DNA from: Elusimicrobiota bacterium | GTDB lineage: Bacteria > Elusimicrobiota > Elusimicrobia > UBA1565 > UBA9628 | Length of the DNA stretch: 64,000 nt | Direction of reading: 5' to 3' | Assembly: GCA_016218575.1 (NCBI GenBank) | Contig: JACRDN010000020.1 | Location: 150,966 to 214,965, forward strand | Shown: positions 16,703-24,775 of the stretch, one piece after another | Layout: each line of letters opens with the position of its first letter | Numbering within the stretch: position 1 is the first letter of the stretch | Notes under the pieces: generated by a model | The model's database searches: none | The model's input: the letters and a program-made list of their open reading frames with translations, nothing else | What the model was told of the DNA's origin: nothing | Made by a program: the position numbers and the translations under genes

Positions 16703-17658
16703 CCACTTCCACCGTCGTTTCCATTTCTGGTCTGTGCCACGTCTACCCAGCCAAGGGGAAAATCCCGGCCCGGCAGGCCCTTTCGGATGTTTCCTTCGAG
16801 GTCCGGACCGGGGAAACCTTCGGGCTGTTGGGGCCCAACGGCGGAGGAAAAAGCACTCTCTTTAAAATCCTCTCGACATATCTCACCCCCAGTTCGGGGA
16901 GCGTCTCCCTGTTCGGATTCAACCTGACCTCCCAGCCTAGGGAGATCAGGCCGCTCCTAGGCGTGGTCTTTCAAAGCCCGAGCCTCGATCCCAAGCTTAC
17001 CGTAAGGGAGAACATGCGCCATCAAGGGCGCCTCTACGGCCTTTGCGGCGCAGAGCTCTCCGGCCGCATCGAGGAAATGCTTGAGCGCTACCGCTTGAAG
17101 GACCGGGCCGAGGACTTGGCCGAGTCCCTCTCCGGAGGGCTCAAGAGGCGGGTCGAGCTTGCCAAGGGCCTCCTGCACCGCCCCCAGCTCCTGCTCTTGG
17201 ACGAGCCCTCGACCGGCCTCGACCCGGGGGCGCGCAAGGACCTATGGGAGCACCTAGGTGATTTAAAAACTTCGAGCAAAGTCACCATACTAGTCACCAC
17301 CCACCTCATGGAGGAGGCCGAGCGCTGCGACAGGCTCGTCCTCCTCGACCAGGGAAAAATAGCGGCCCAGGGCGCTCCCTTGGAGCTCAAGTCCGAGATC
17401 GGCGGGGACGTGATCTCTATCGAGGCGGAAAACCCCCCGGCCCTACAAGGCCAGATACGGGAGCGCTTCTCTTTGGAGGCAAGCCTCGTGGACGGGCTCC
17501 TGCGCCTGGAAAAAAAGGAAGGCCACGCCTTCATCCCCCAGCTCGTGGAGTCTTTTCCAGGGGCGATCAAGACCGTGAGCCTGTCAAAGCCCAGCCTCGA
17601 GGACGTGTTCATCCACCACACCGGCCGGCGCTTCTGGGCGCCGGGGGAGAGGGCGTGA
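16699..17658 (+). CDS. ABC transporter ATP-binding subunit (DrrA-like)
   Basis: 319 residues. Walker A GPNGGGKST, Q loop in VVFQSPSLDP, signature LSGGLKRRV, Walker B LLLLDEPSTGLD and switch His in VTTHLMEEA are all present. About 75 residues follow the ATPase core, as in the DrrA/NatA export family. It lies between the adenosyltransferase and the permease with 4-bp overlaps on both sides. The cytoplasmic ATPase would pair with the following ABC-2 permease to export a lipid or hydrophobic compound; the substrate is unknown. Confidence 0.95.
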   Translation: MTTSTVVSISGLCHVYPAKGKIPARQALSDVSFEVRTGETFGLLGPNGGGKSTLFKILSTYLTPSSGSVSLFGFNLTSQPREIRPLLGVVFQSPSLDPKLTVRENMRHQGRLYGLCGAELSGRIEEMLERYRLKDRAEDLAESLSGGLKRRVELAKGLLHRPQLLLLDEPSTGLDPGARKDLWEHLGDLKTSSKVTILVTTHLMEEAERCDRLVLLDQGKIAAQGAPLELKSEIGGDVISIEAENPPALQGQIRERFSLEASLVDGLLRLEKKEGHAFIPQLVESFPGAIKTVSLSKPSLEDVFIHHTGRRFWAPGERA

Positions 17659-18434
17659 GCCGGCTTCTTCCGGTTTGGACCTTGTGCGAGCGGGAGCTCG
17701 TGCGCTTCTACCGCGACAAGAGCCGCGTCATCGGGGCGCTTACCCCGCCCATCGTTTTCTGGTTCCTCATCGGCTCGGGGCTCGGCGCCTCTTTTCGCAT
17801 GCCGGGCTCCGCCCAGGGCATGACCTTCCTCCAATACTTCTTCTCGGGGACCTTGGTGCTGATCGTGCTCTTCACCTCGGTGTTCTCCACCATCTCCATC
17901 ATAGAGGACAGGCATGGGGGCTTCCTCCAGACCGTTCTGGTGGCTCCCATCCCGCGCCTGAGCCTGGTGCTGGGCAAGGTCCTGGGGGCCTCGGTGGTGG
18001 GCTTCCTGCAAGGGCTGTCCTTCCTGATTTTCGCCCAGCCCGCCGGCATCCCGGTCACGGCCTCGGGCTACGCCTTGGCCGCGCTCACTTTGGGGCTTTG
18101 CTCTCTCAGCCTCACCGGGATCGGCTTCTGCATCGCCTGGCTGCTCGACTCAACCCAGGGCTTCCACGCGATCATGAACCTCTTCCTCATCCCCATGTGG
18201 ATGCTCTCCGGAGCTCTATTCCCCATCGCCACGGCCCCCCATTGGCTGCAGGCCGTGATGAAAATCAACCCCGTGACCTACGGGGTCTCCGCCCTCCAGC
18301 AGTCCTTGGCCCTGGGCGGGCTCTCGGCCGCGCCCCTGGCTCCCCTGGGCTTTTGCCTCGTTGTCCTCACCGCCACGGGGGCCTTGGTCCTGGCGGGCTC
18401 GGCGTGGCTAGTCTGCCGGCGGCCTGGGCCTTAA
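17655..18434 (+). CDS. ABC-2 type transporter permease
   Basis: 259 residues with about six TM helices. An amphipathic N-terminus (LCERELVRFYRDKSRV) precedes TM1, and the ABC-2 consensus region is present in SIIEDRHGGFLQTVLVAPIPR followed by the NPVTYGVSALQQSL segment before the last helices. It overlaps the ATPase by 4 bp. With one ATPase and one permease the transporter would be a homodimer of each. Confidence 0.93.
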   Translation: MSRLLPVWTLCERELVRFYRDKSRVIGALTPPIVFWFLIGSGLGASFRMPGSAQGMTFLQYFFSGTLVLIVLFTSVFSTISIIEDRHGGFLQTVLVAPIPRLSLVLGKVLGASVVGFLQGLSFLIFAQPAGIPVTASGYALAALTLGLCSLSLTGIGFCIAWLLDSTQGFHAIMNLFLIPMWMLSGALFPIATAPHWLQAVMKINPVTYGVSALQQSLALGGLSAAPLAPLGFCLVVLTATGALVLAGSAWLVCRRPGP

Positions 18435-18486
18435 GGGCAACTCAAACTGGGCCTTTAGTCTCATACTAGGAGGGAGGCAAGTTGAT

Positions 18487-18492
18487 TATGAT
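18487..18492 (+). promoter_or_regulatory. -10 box TATGAT, leaderless GTG start at 18498
   Basis: TATGAT ends 5 nt before the GTG. An in-frame TGA at 18492 excludes any earlier start. The AGGAGGGAGG at 18468-18477 is about 20 nt from the GTG, too far to act on it. Confidence 0.4.
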
Positions 18493-18497
18493 GAGTT

Positions 18498-19256
18498 GTG
18501 GTAAAGTCTTCAATCTTGATTCTTTCAGCCGCTCTCGGCCTGGCTTTCAGAGCGGAGGCCCTACTCCCCAATAAAATCAATTCAGACCCGCCGCATACCA
18601 GCGAGCGCGCGGTGGAGAAAGCGGTCGAGGCCAATCAGGATCTGAAGAATTTCGTCAAGACCCTCGACCTGTCTTGCGCCTCGGAAGCATTGATAAAAGC
18701 GCTCTACGACATCCTAGACGAGTTCGCCCAAACGACGCACCAAGCCCAAGAAGCATTCTTGGCCGTCCAGGAGACGCGCGAGGACGTGATCCATGGCGCT
18801 GACCCTGATTCGGTGCTGGAGACGGTCTGGGGCGGGCTGGGGCTGGTCAAGCCCAAGGGCGGGCATTATATATGGATCGAGCCCCATGTGCCTGAAATCA
18901 GGAACTTGCGGGAACGGCTTCTCTTCTCCAACCTAGCCCTGGCGCATTTGGCGACCAAGGTGGCGTTCAACAACATGGAGCGGGCTCAAATCGAGACTCT
19001 GAAGGAAATCAGGACCTTGGCCCTCGAGTTCAAGGCCAAAGGCTGGCAGGAAAGCCGGCGCCTGCCCGACTTTGCTCCCTACGAGGAGAATCTGGAGGCG
19101 GGTCTCAGGAATTGGGCGGAATTGGACCGGGAAATGGAGGCGCTAAAACCGGGCGCTCCCGCCGCCTTCCTTGAAGGGCTGGAAAGATTGTCCGGAGCCG
19201 CCATTTATCGCTTATTGCCGGTCCCCCAAGACGAGGGGGCCGGCGGAAGTTACTGA
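18498..19256 (+). CDS. Exported helical protein of unknown function
   Basis: 252 residues. GTG 18498 is the only usable start because of the in-frame stop just upstream. Signal peptide KSSILILSAALGLAFRAEA. The mature protein is mostly alpha-helical with acidic and Leu-rich stretches and one Cys. An ATG at 18488 has a good upstream AGGAGG but is in another frame that ends after 28 codons, so a small upstream reading frame or a lost base is possible. Family not recognised. Confidence 0.62.
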   Translation: MVKSSILILSAALGLAFRAEALLPNKINSDPPHTSERAVEKAVEANQDLKNFVKTLDLSCASEALIKALYDILDEFAQTTHQAQEAFLAVQETREDVIHGADPDSVLETVWGGLGLVKPKGGHYIWIEPHVPEIRNLRERLLFSNLALAHLATKVAFNNMERAQIETLKEIRTLALEFKAKGWQESRRLPDFAPYEENLEAGLRNWAELDREMEALKPGAPAAFLEGLERLSGAAIYRLLPVPQDEGAGGSY

Positions 19257-19291
19257 CCTCCGCCGGCCTCGAAGCTCTCCCTTGCAACCGA

Positions 19292-19603
19292 TTATTGATG
19301 GTCGCCGTGCTTCTCCCCAGCGGGGATGCCTTCGGCGTGCTGATGCATTTTCTCGGCCTTATGGTGCATGTGCGCGGCGCGGCGCTCCAGCTTCTCGGCG
19401 CGCTTTTCCAGCCTCTTGGCGCGGCGCTCCGCGCGATGGTGCTTGCGCGCTTTGGGATTGCCGGGAATGGCCGGCCTTTCACCCGGAACCGCGGGCTGGG
19501 TACCCGAGGGGGTCTGCTCCGGGGGAGCGGATTGGGTGTTCTCCTGGGCAAAGGCGGCCAAGGACAAGGAAAGGATGCCTGCCAACAACGCCATTTTTCT
19601 CAT
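19292..19603 (-). CDS. Small exported His-rich, strongly basic coiled-coil protein
   Basis: 103 residues. AAGGAGATTCAC precedes the ATG. Signal peptide (MALLAGILSLSLAAFAQ). A Pro-rich linker leads to a basic helix with repeating RRAKRLEKRAEKLERRA units and then a His/Met-rich tail (HMHHKAEKMHQHAEG, HGDHQ). The tail could bind Cu, Ni or Zn in the periplasm; the helix could bind a polyanion. I know no family of this exact form. It stands alone between convergent and divergent neighbours. Confidence 0.72.
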   Translation of the reverse strand: MRKMALLAGILSLSLAAFAQENTQSAPPEQTPSGTQPAVPGERPAIPGNPKARKHHRAERRAKRLEKRAEKLERRAAHMHHKAEKMHQHAEGIPAGEKHGDHQ

Positions 19604-19657
19604 GTGAATCTCCTTGCGAAAGCGTATTTTGGACGCCAGACGCTTGCCCGAATATAT

Positions 19658-19663
19658 TAGAAT
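19658..19663 (+). promoter_or_regulatory. -10 box TAGAAT, leaderless start at 19670
   Basis: TAGAAT is followed by six A residues and then the ATG at 19670. There is no Shine-Dalgarno sequence and no clear -35. Confidence 0.5.
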
Positions 19664-19669
19664 AAAAAA

Positions 19670-20464
19670 ATGGTCTTGGAACCCTTGAGCAGCGTGGCAA
19701 GCCTCGCCTTTTACCGCGAGGTGGCCAAGAAATCCCTCGGGCGGGTGTTCCTCTATCTATGCTATCTATCGCTGCTTTTCTCCCTCGCGGCCACTGTGGC
19801 CTTCAAGGTCAAGGTCGGCCCGGCCATAGACGACACCTTCCAGTGGCTGGCAAGCTCAACACCCCCCTTGACTTTCGAGGGCGGAAAGCTTTCCTCTACC
19901 GCGCCCCAGCCGCTCACCATCCGGCACCCGAAGATCCCCGAGATCGCGGTCACCATAGACACGGCGCGCGCCGAGCCGGTGACGCCCGAGACTCTCGCGG
20001 CCGGAAAGGTTTCGGCATATCTTACCGCCAACGCCCTCTACATCATGAAAAACCGCGGCCAACTGGCCGTCCATGACTTCAGCACGGCCGTTTCCCCCAA
20101 GCCGGTGGTCATAGGCCCGGCCTTTTTCCGGGAGGCCCAGCAAGCCTTGAGCCGCTTCCTCTATCCCATCGTCTTCGCCGGGATTTTCCTGCTCTTCCTA
20201 GCCTGGAAGGCCTGGGCAACCTTGCTTTATTCCCTGCTGGCCCTGCTGTTCAACGCCGCGGCGGGAACAAATCTCTCCTATCGCTCTTTGCTTGGGATTT
20301 GCGTCTACGCCCAGACCTTGGCGGCGGGGCTACAAGCCGCGTGGTTCTTCCTGCCCGTGGCTCCGCCCTACTTTTTTCTGGCGGGGCTCGCCCTCAACAG
20401 CACGTACATACTTCTCGCCGTCCTCAAGAACCGGGAGCCGGCGGTTCCCATGCAGAACGTCTAG
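19670..20464 (+). CDS. DUF1189-like integral membrane protein
   Basis: 264 residues. One TM helix at about 25-47, then an extracytoplasmic domain of about 100 residues (TPPLTFEGGKLS, LYIMKNRGQLAVHDF), then four TM helices from about 160 to 250. This layout and the early YREVAKKSLGRVFLYL segment fit DUF1189. Members have no defined role; some lie near maltodextrin genes. The lipoprotein gene starts 5 bp after its stop, so the two are likely cotranscribed. Confidence 0.7.
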   Translation: MVLEPLSSVASLAFYREVAKKSLGRVFLYLCYLSLLFSLAATVAFKVKVGPAIDDTFQWLASSTPPLTFEGGKLSSTAPQPLTIRHPKIPEIAVTIDTARAEPVTPETLAAGKVSAYLTANALYIMKNRGQLAVHDFSTAVSPKPVVIGPAFFREAQQALSRFLYPIVFAGIFLLFLAWKAWATLLYSLLALLFNAAAGTNLSYRSLLGICVYAQTLAAGLQAAWFFLPVAPPYFFLAGLALNSTYILLAVLKNREPAVPMQNV

Positions 20465-20469
20465 GCGCG

Positions 20470-20871
20470 ATGGCGCGCTTCCTCCATCTGGCTTGGGCCC
20501 TGCTCTTGGGCGGCTGCTCCCTTATCGCGGGTCCCTTTTCCCTCTCCGGAACCATCACCATCGCGGCCCCGCTCCAGAACAAGCTGCCCCGAAACAACTC
20601 CGTGCTGTTCGTCGTGGCCAAGAATCAGGGAGGAGTGCCCGTCGCGGTGCGGCGCATCGTCAATCCGCAGTTTCCGGTCTCCTTCAGCCTGGGGCAGGAG
20701 GACTTGCTGGTGCCGGGCTCGCGCCCGCAAGGACCATTGAGCCTTCACGTCCAGATGAACACCCACGGCAATGTCGGCAAGCCGATCAAGGGAGATCTGG
20801 AGGGAAAGCTTCCCGATCCGGTCCGCGCCGGCGAGCGCGGCATCCATGTCGTGATCGACCGGGAAGTTTAA
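20470..20871 (+). CDS. Lipoprotein with CcmH/NrfG C-terminal-like beta domain
   Basis: 133 residues. Signal peptide with lipobox LLGGC (Cys at about 17). The mature part has the pattern SGTITIAAPLQNK, SVLFVVAKNQGGVPVAVRRI, FPVSFSLGQEDLL and GDLEG, which resembles the C-terminal beta-sandwich found after TPRs in cytochrome c biogenesis proteins of the CcmH/NrfG type. Here it stands alone. No cytochrome maturation gene is nearby, so function is open. It is convergent with tldE, 3 bp away. Confidence 0.72.
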   Translation: MARFLHLAWALLLGGCSLIAGPFSLSGTITIAAPLQNKLPRNNSVLFVVAKNQGGVPVAVRRIVNPQFPVSFSLGQEDLLVPGSRPQGPLSLHVQMNTHGNVGKPIKGDLEGKLPDPVRAGERGIHVVIDREV

Positions 20872-20874
20872 GGG

Positions 20875-22224
20875 CTAAGCCACGCTCATGCCCGCCACCC
20901 GGAAGGTGGGCGATCCCAGGCTCCCATAGAAGGCAAGGTCGTTTCCCACCGCGTCTATGCCGCCCAGAATTTCCAAGAGATTGCCGGAAATCATAGCTGA
21001 TTTTACCGGGGAACCCAAGCGTCCCCTCTCGATCGAGATGCCGGAAACGCCCACGGAGAACTCCCCGGAGATGGGATCGGCCATATGCATTCCCATGACG
21101 TCGAGGACCAGTATCCCATCCTTGGTGTCCGAGATAATCTGCTCCCGGCTAACAGACCCGGGAGCCAAGTAGAAATTGGTGGAGCTCGGCCCGGGCAGGC
21201 CCTTATAGGACCCGCGGCCGGCGCTGGCGTTACCTCGGCGCCCCTCCTTATGCGCGGTGTAGGAGTCGTAAAAGTAGTCCTGGAGCATCCCCCGGTCGAT
21301 CATGATCTTGCGCGCTGTCGGGCAGCCCTCATCGTCGTAAAGGGAGCTGGAGCTCCCTCCCAAGCGCCGGGGATCGTCCACGAAGGTGACAAGGCCGCAG
21401 GCCACTCGCTTGCCTATTTTGCCGGCCAAAAGGGATTTGCCGCGCTGGACTTGATCCGCGCAAAGAAGCCCCGCCACGAGATCCAGTATCTCGCCGGCCA
21501 CCCAGGGGTCGAAGACCACGGAACGCCGGCCGGTGGGAAGCTTGCGCGCGCCCAACAGAGCGGCGCTCCGCCAAGCGCCCTCCTTGGCCGTTTTCCTAAA
21601 ATCGAGATCCTTGCTATGGCGGGCCGACTGGTAGGCCGACCCCACCTGGGAGTCCTCCCCCTCCTTGGCTAAGGCCGAGAAGCCCACGCTCGCCGATCCC
21701 CCTCTTTCCAGAGCGGCGACGCCGCAGCTGTTAAGAATGGAGACCTCGCCCCGCGATTCGCCGTAGCCCAGGCGCAGGACCGAATTGATCCTCTTGTCGA
21801 AGGCCAGTATCTCGGACTGCATGGCCTCAAGCTGCGGCAAGACCTTCTCCCAATGAGCCGTAAAGAGGGATTCGTCCCATAAGGAAGCCTCGAGAGCCGT
21901 ATCCGCAAGCGACGGGGCCGCCTCCGGGAACACCTTGTCGGGATCAGTTTCGAGGTGGGGCATTTGCTCCATGACGCGGGAAAGAAGCCCCCTGGCGGTC
22001 TCCACGCTGGCGCCTCCCGCGCAGGCGAATCCCATTTTGCCCCCCGCCAGGACGCGCAGGCCCAGGCCCTCGCTCGAGGACTGATGAGCCCCCTCCAGGC
22101 GCCCCTGACGAAGCTCAATGCCTCGCTCCTCGGCGCGGGAAAGATACAATTCCGCCTCCGCGCCGGGCTCAAGGTGAGACTCGACCCAGGAGAATATCTC
22201 CCGGCCCAGCTCGAGGAAGCTCAT
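20875..22224 (-). CDS. TldD/PmbA family protein, PmbA (TldE) type
   Basis: 449 residues from ATG 22224, which overlaps the stop of the upstream small membrane gene; an ATG 66 bp earlier is not supported. The family fold is shown by AELYLSRAEERGIELRQG near the start and SSTNFYLAPGSVSREQII and GISIERGRL near the end. The HExxxH of the TldD subunit is absent, which points to the PmbA/TldE partner. TldD/E is a heterodimeric metallopeptidase that trims unfolded peptides. No tldD is in the window. Last gene of the glmU-led operon. Confidence 0.88.
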   Translation of the reverse strand: MSFLELGREIFSWVESHLEPGAEAELYLSRAEERGIELRQGRLEGAHQSSSEGLGLRVLAGGKMGFACAGGASVETARGLLSRVMEQMPHLETDPDKVFPEAAPSLADTALEASLWDESLFTAHWEKVLPQLEAMQSEILAFDKRINSVLRLGYGESRGEVSILNSCGVAALERGGSASVGFSALAKEGEDSQVGSAYQSARHSKDLDFRKTAKEGAWRSAALLGARKLPTGRRSVVFDPWVAGEILDLVAGLLCADQVQRGKSLLAGKIGKRVACGLVTFVDDPRRLGGSSSSLYDDEGCPTARKIMIDRGMLQDYFYDSYTAHKEGRRGNASAGRGSYKGLPGPSSTNFYLAPGSVSREQIISDTKDGILVLDVMGMHMADPISGEFSVGVSGISIERGRLGSPVKSAMISGNLLEILGGIDAVGNDLAFYGSLGSPTFRVAGMSVA

Positions 22225-22439
22225 CTCCCGAGAGCGCTCAATCCCATGTAGAGCAGAAGGAATCCGATCAAGAGAAAAAAGGCCCCCCATTTCCTGCGCT
22301 CGAGCGCTATGTAGGCGTCATTGAGAAGGTACTCGCGCAGGAAGGTGTTCATTCTCTCGATAAGGTCGGGTCTGTACAAGTAGCCAAGGCCCAGGAGGAA
22401 AGAGGCCGTCCCGAGGCTGATTTTAAGCAGAGGATCCAT
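22221..22439 (-). CDS. Small two-helix inner-membrane protein
   Basis: 72 residues. Hydrophobic helices at about 5-22 and 50-69, joined by a charged segment (RPDLIERMNTFLREYL, ALERRKW). Its start overlaps the end of pth and its stop overlaps the tldE start (ATGA), which strongly supports translation. No family recognised; a membrane scaffold or anchor role is possible. Confidence 0.75.
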   Translation of the reverse strand: MDPLLKISLGTASFLLGLGYLYRPDLIERMNTFLREYLLNDAYIALERRKWGAFFLLIGFLLLYMGLSALGR

Positions 22440-23004
22440 GGTGTTCTCGATTGAACTCGCTCATCGCCGCCGGAAGGCCATCCCGGGCCGCCCGTTGCGC
22501 GGCGCTCGCGGCTGATTCTAGCACACTCGAGAGCTCCCTTTCCTGAAGGGGCGTGAACGGCGCCAAAACATAATCCGCGGAATCCACACCTGCCGGCTGG
22601 GGGCCGACGCCGATGCGCAGGCGCGCGATTTCCTGGGTCCCCAAGGCTTCGATGATGGACTGCATGCCCTTCTGGCCCCCGGCCGAGCCCTGGGGCCTCA
22701 GACGCAGCCTCCCCAGCGGCAGGGCCACGTCGTCGAAGCAGACCAGGATGCGGTTCGTCTCGATTTTGTGGTAATGGGCGAAAGCGGCCACGAAGCGCCC
22801 GGATTCGTTCATGTAGGTAAGGGGCTTGGCCAAAATCAGCGGGGAGAGGTGGGAGAACTCCCCCAGGCCCTTGAAATCCTTCCAAGAGGCCTCCGGCCCG
22901 GCCAGGAAATCGACCAGTCTGAAGCCCGCGTTGTGGCGGGTTCGAGCGTAGCGCGGACCCGGATTGCCGAGCCCTACGATGAGGCGCAGACCAGCCGCCG
23001 TTAT
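22423..23004 (-). CDS. pth: Peptidyl-tRNA hydrolase, apparent AUA start
   Basis: 193 residues if started at ATA 23004. The family N-terminus RLIVGLGNPGPRYARTRHNAGF has the catalytic His and the Asn of GLGNPG; CFDDVALPLGRLRL supplies the Asp, and GSAGGQKGMQSI follows. Pth recycles peptidyl-tRNA. The frame is closed by TAA immediately upstream of ATA 23004 and has no ATG, GTG or TTG before the conserved block; the first ATG is at 22833, inside it. ATA overlaps the rplY stop (ATAA) and has GGGAG a few nt upstream. CTG 22989 is the alternative start but has no ribosome binding site. Confidence 0.92.
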   Translation of the reverse strand: MTAAGLRLIVGLGNPGPRYARTRHNAGFRLVDFLAGPEASWKDFKGLGEFSHLSPLILAKPLTYMNESGRFVAAFAHYHKIETNRILVCFDDVALPLGRLRLRPQGSAGGQKGMQSIIEALGTQEIARLRIGVGPQPAGVDSADYVLAPFTPLQERELSSVLESAASAAQRAARDGLPAAMSEFNREHHGSSA

Positions 23005-23738
23005 TTAGCTCCCTCTTTCTTGGCCGGCTCCTTGCCCTTCTCGGGAGCCGCGGACGCGGCGGCCTTGGGCAAGGGTTTGCCTTCCTCGTCCTTTTTGCCC
23101 TTGGTGGCGCTGAGCTCGGGCTCGGCGGCGGTCGCGGCGGCTTCCTCGCCGGCCGCGGGAGCGGCCACGGCGGCGACCTCTTCCTTAACCTGGGTGACGT
23201 GCACCACGATGTGCTCGGCATCGTCGAGGATCTTGAGGTCGGATCCGACCTTCAAGTCTTTGACGTGCACGGCCTGGTTGAGCTCGAGGCCGGTGACGTC
23301 CACCTCGATGAACTGAGGGATGTGGGTCGGCAGGGCCTTCACGCTCAGGACGCGCAGCTCATGCTGGAGGATCCCGCCCGAGTTCTTGACCCCGGGGGCC
23401 TCGCCCATGATCTGAAGGGGCACCTTGGCCTCGATCTCCTGCGTAAGCAAAATCCTTTGAAAGTCGGCATGGACCAGCCGCTCGGTCACGGGATGGCGCT
23501 GGAGCTCCTTGACGATCACGGTCTCCTGCGCCTTGCCCAGCTGAAGATGGAGGATGGCGTTGACTCCGCCTTTCTTGCGCGCGGCCAGCAGCTCCTTCTC
23601 CGAGAGAGCCACCTGGACCGGGGGCTTGTCGCCTCCATAGATCACGGCCGGTATCTTGGCCGCGGCCCGCAAGGTGGACAGCTCTCCTTTGGTGTTTTTT
23701 CCGTCCCGTTTCTCGACGACTAGCTTAAGCTCTTCCAT
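23001..23738 (-). CDS. rplY: Ribosomal protein bL25, long TL5/CTC type
   Basis: 245 residues. The N-terminal 5S rRNA-binding domain (VEKRDGKNTKGELSTLRAAA, IPAVIYGG) is followed by the TL5 beta domain (VHADFQRILLTQEIEAKVPL, GVKNSGGILQHELRVL). The last 55 residues are an Ala/Lys/Glu/Pro-rich tail that is low-complexity and probably disordered. Gene order prs-rplY-pth is a common bacterial arrangement. Confidence 0.96.
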   Translation of the reverse strand: MEELKLVVEKRDGKNTKGELSTLRAAAKIPAVIYGGDKPPVQVALSEKELLAARKKGGVNAILHLQLGKAQETVIVKELQRHPVTERLVHADFQRILLTQEIEAKVPLQIMGEAPGVKNSGGILQHELRVLSVKALPTHIPQFIEVDVTGLELNQAVHVKDLKVGSDLKILDDAEHIVVHVTQVKEEVAAVAAPAAGEEAAATAAEPELSATKGKKDEEGKPLPKAAASAAPEKGKEPAKKEGAK

Positions 23739-23759
23739 GGTGTCTTCTCCCAGATGCGG

Positions 23760-24773
23760 CTACACGAACAGCGCGCTGATCGACTTGCCCTGATGATTGC
23801 GCAAAATAGCCTCTCCCATGAGGGAGGCGATGGACAACACCTTGATCTTGCCGCCCTCGAGGTGGTGGACGGGAATGGAGTCGGTGAGGATCATCTCCTC
23901 CAAGGCCGACTGCTCCACCAAGTCCCGGGCCGCGCCGGAGAGAACTCCGTGCACGCAAGCCGCGTAGACCTTGAGGGCCCCGGCCTCCCGTATCTTGCCA
24001 GCGACCTTGGTGAGGGTGCCGCCCGTGTCCACCATGTCGTCCAAGATGACGCAATTCTTGCCCTTCACGTTCCCGATGATGTTGTAAACCGAGGCCTCGT
24101 TGGGCCGGGGCCGGCGCTTGTCGATGATGACGAGGTGGGCGTTCAAGCGCTTGGCGAATGCCCGTGCCCTCTCCACCCCTCCCACGTCCGGAGAGACGAT
24201 GACGAGGCTGGCGAGCTTCTTCTTGCGGATGTAGTCGAGGAAAACGGGGGCCGCGAACAAATGATCCACGGGGATGTCGAAGAAGCCCTGGATCTGCGAG
24301 GCGTGCAGATCCATGGTGATGACGCGGTTGGCCCCGGAGGTCGTGATGAGATTGGCCACGAGCTTGGAGGAGATGGGCACGCGGGGCGCGGTCTTTCTGT
24401 CGGCCCGGGCGTAACCGAAGTAGGGAATCACCGCAGTGATGCGCCCGGCCGAGGCCCGGCGCAGGGCATCTATCATGATGAGGAGCTCCATCAGGTTCTC
24501 GTTGACCGGCCGGCAGGTCGGCTGCAGCACGTAGCAGTCGAAACCCCTCACGTTCTCGTCTATCTGGACGTTGATCTCCCCATCGGCGAAACGACCCACG
24601 TGGGCTTTGCCGCACTCAGCACCCAAGTAGCGGCCGATATCCTCGGCCAAGGGGCGGTTGGCGTTGCCGGAGAAAATCTTAAGCTGCCGGGAGGTCTTGC
24701 TAGGCGCGGCGAGGCTTGCCGCGGAGTTGTGCTTCATTCCCATGGATTTCTCCAGAAATTGGGTCTTGGCCAT
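23760..24773 (-). CDS. prs: Ribose-phosphate pyrophosphokinase
   Basis: 337 residues. Family marks: GNANRPLAEDIGRYL, VGRFADGEINVQI, FGYARADRK flexible loop, TMDLHASQIQGFFDIP, and PRPP-binding DDMVDTGGTL. It makes PRPP from ribose 5-phosphate and ATP in the cytoplasm. The N-terminus carries about 28 residues beyond the usual start; ATGs at codons 11 and 13 lie inside this extension. It starts 2 bp after the glmU stop, so it is cotranscribed. Confidence 0.97.
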   Translation of the reverse strand: MAKTQFLEKSMGMKHNSAASLAAPSKTSRQLKIFSGNANRPLAEDIGRYLGAECGKAHVGRFADGEINVQIDENVRGFDCYVLQPTCRPVNENLMELLIMIDALRRASAGRITAVIPYFGYARADRKTAPRVPISSKLVANLITTSGANRVITMDLHASQIQGFFDIPVDHLFAAPVFLDYIRKKKLASLVIVSPDVGGVERARAFAKRLNAHLVIIDKRRPRPNEASVYNIIGNVKGKNCVILDDMVDTGGTLTKVAGKIREAGALKVYAACVHGVLSGAARDLVEQSALEEMILTDSIPVHHLEGGKIKVLSIASLMGEAILRNHQGKSISALFV

Positions 24774-24775
24774 TT

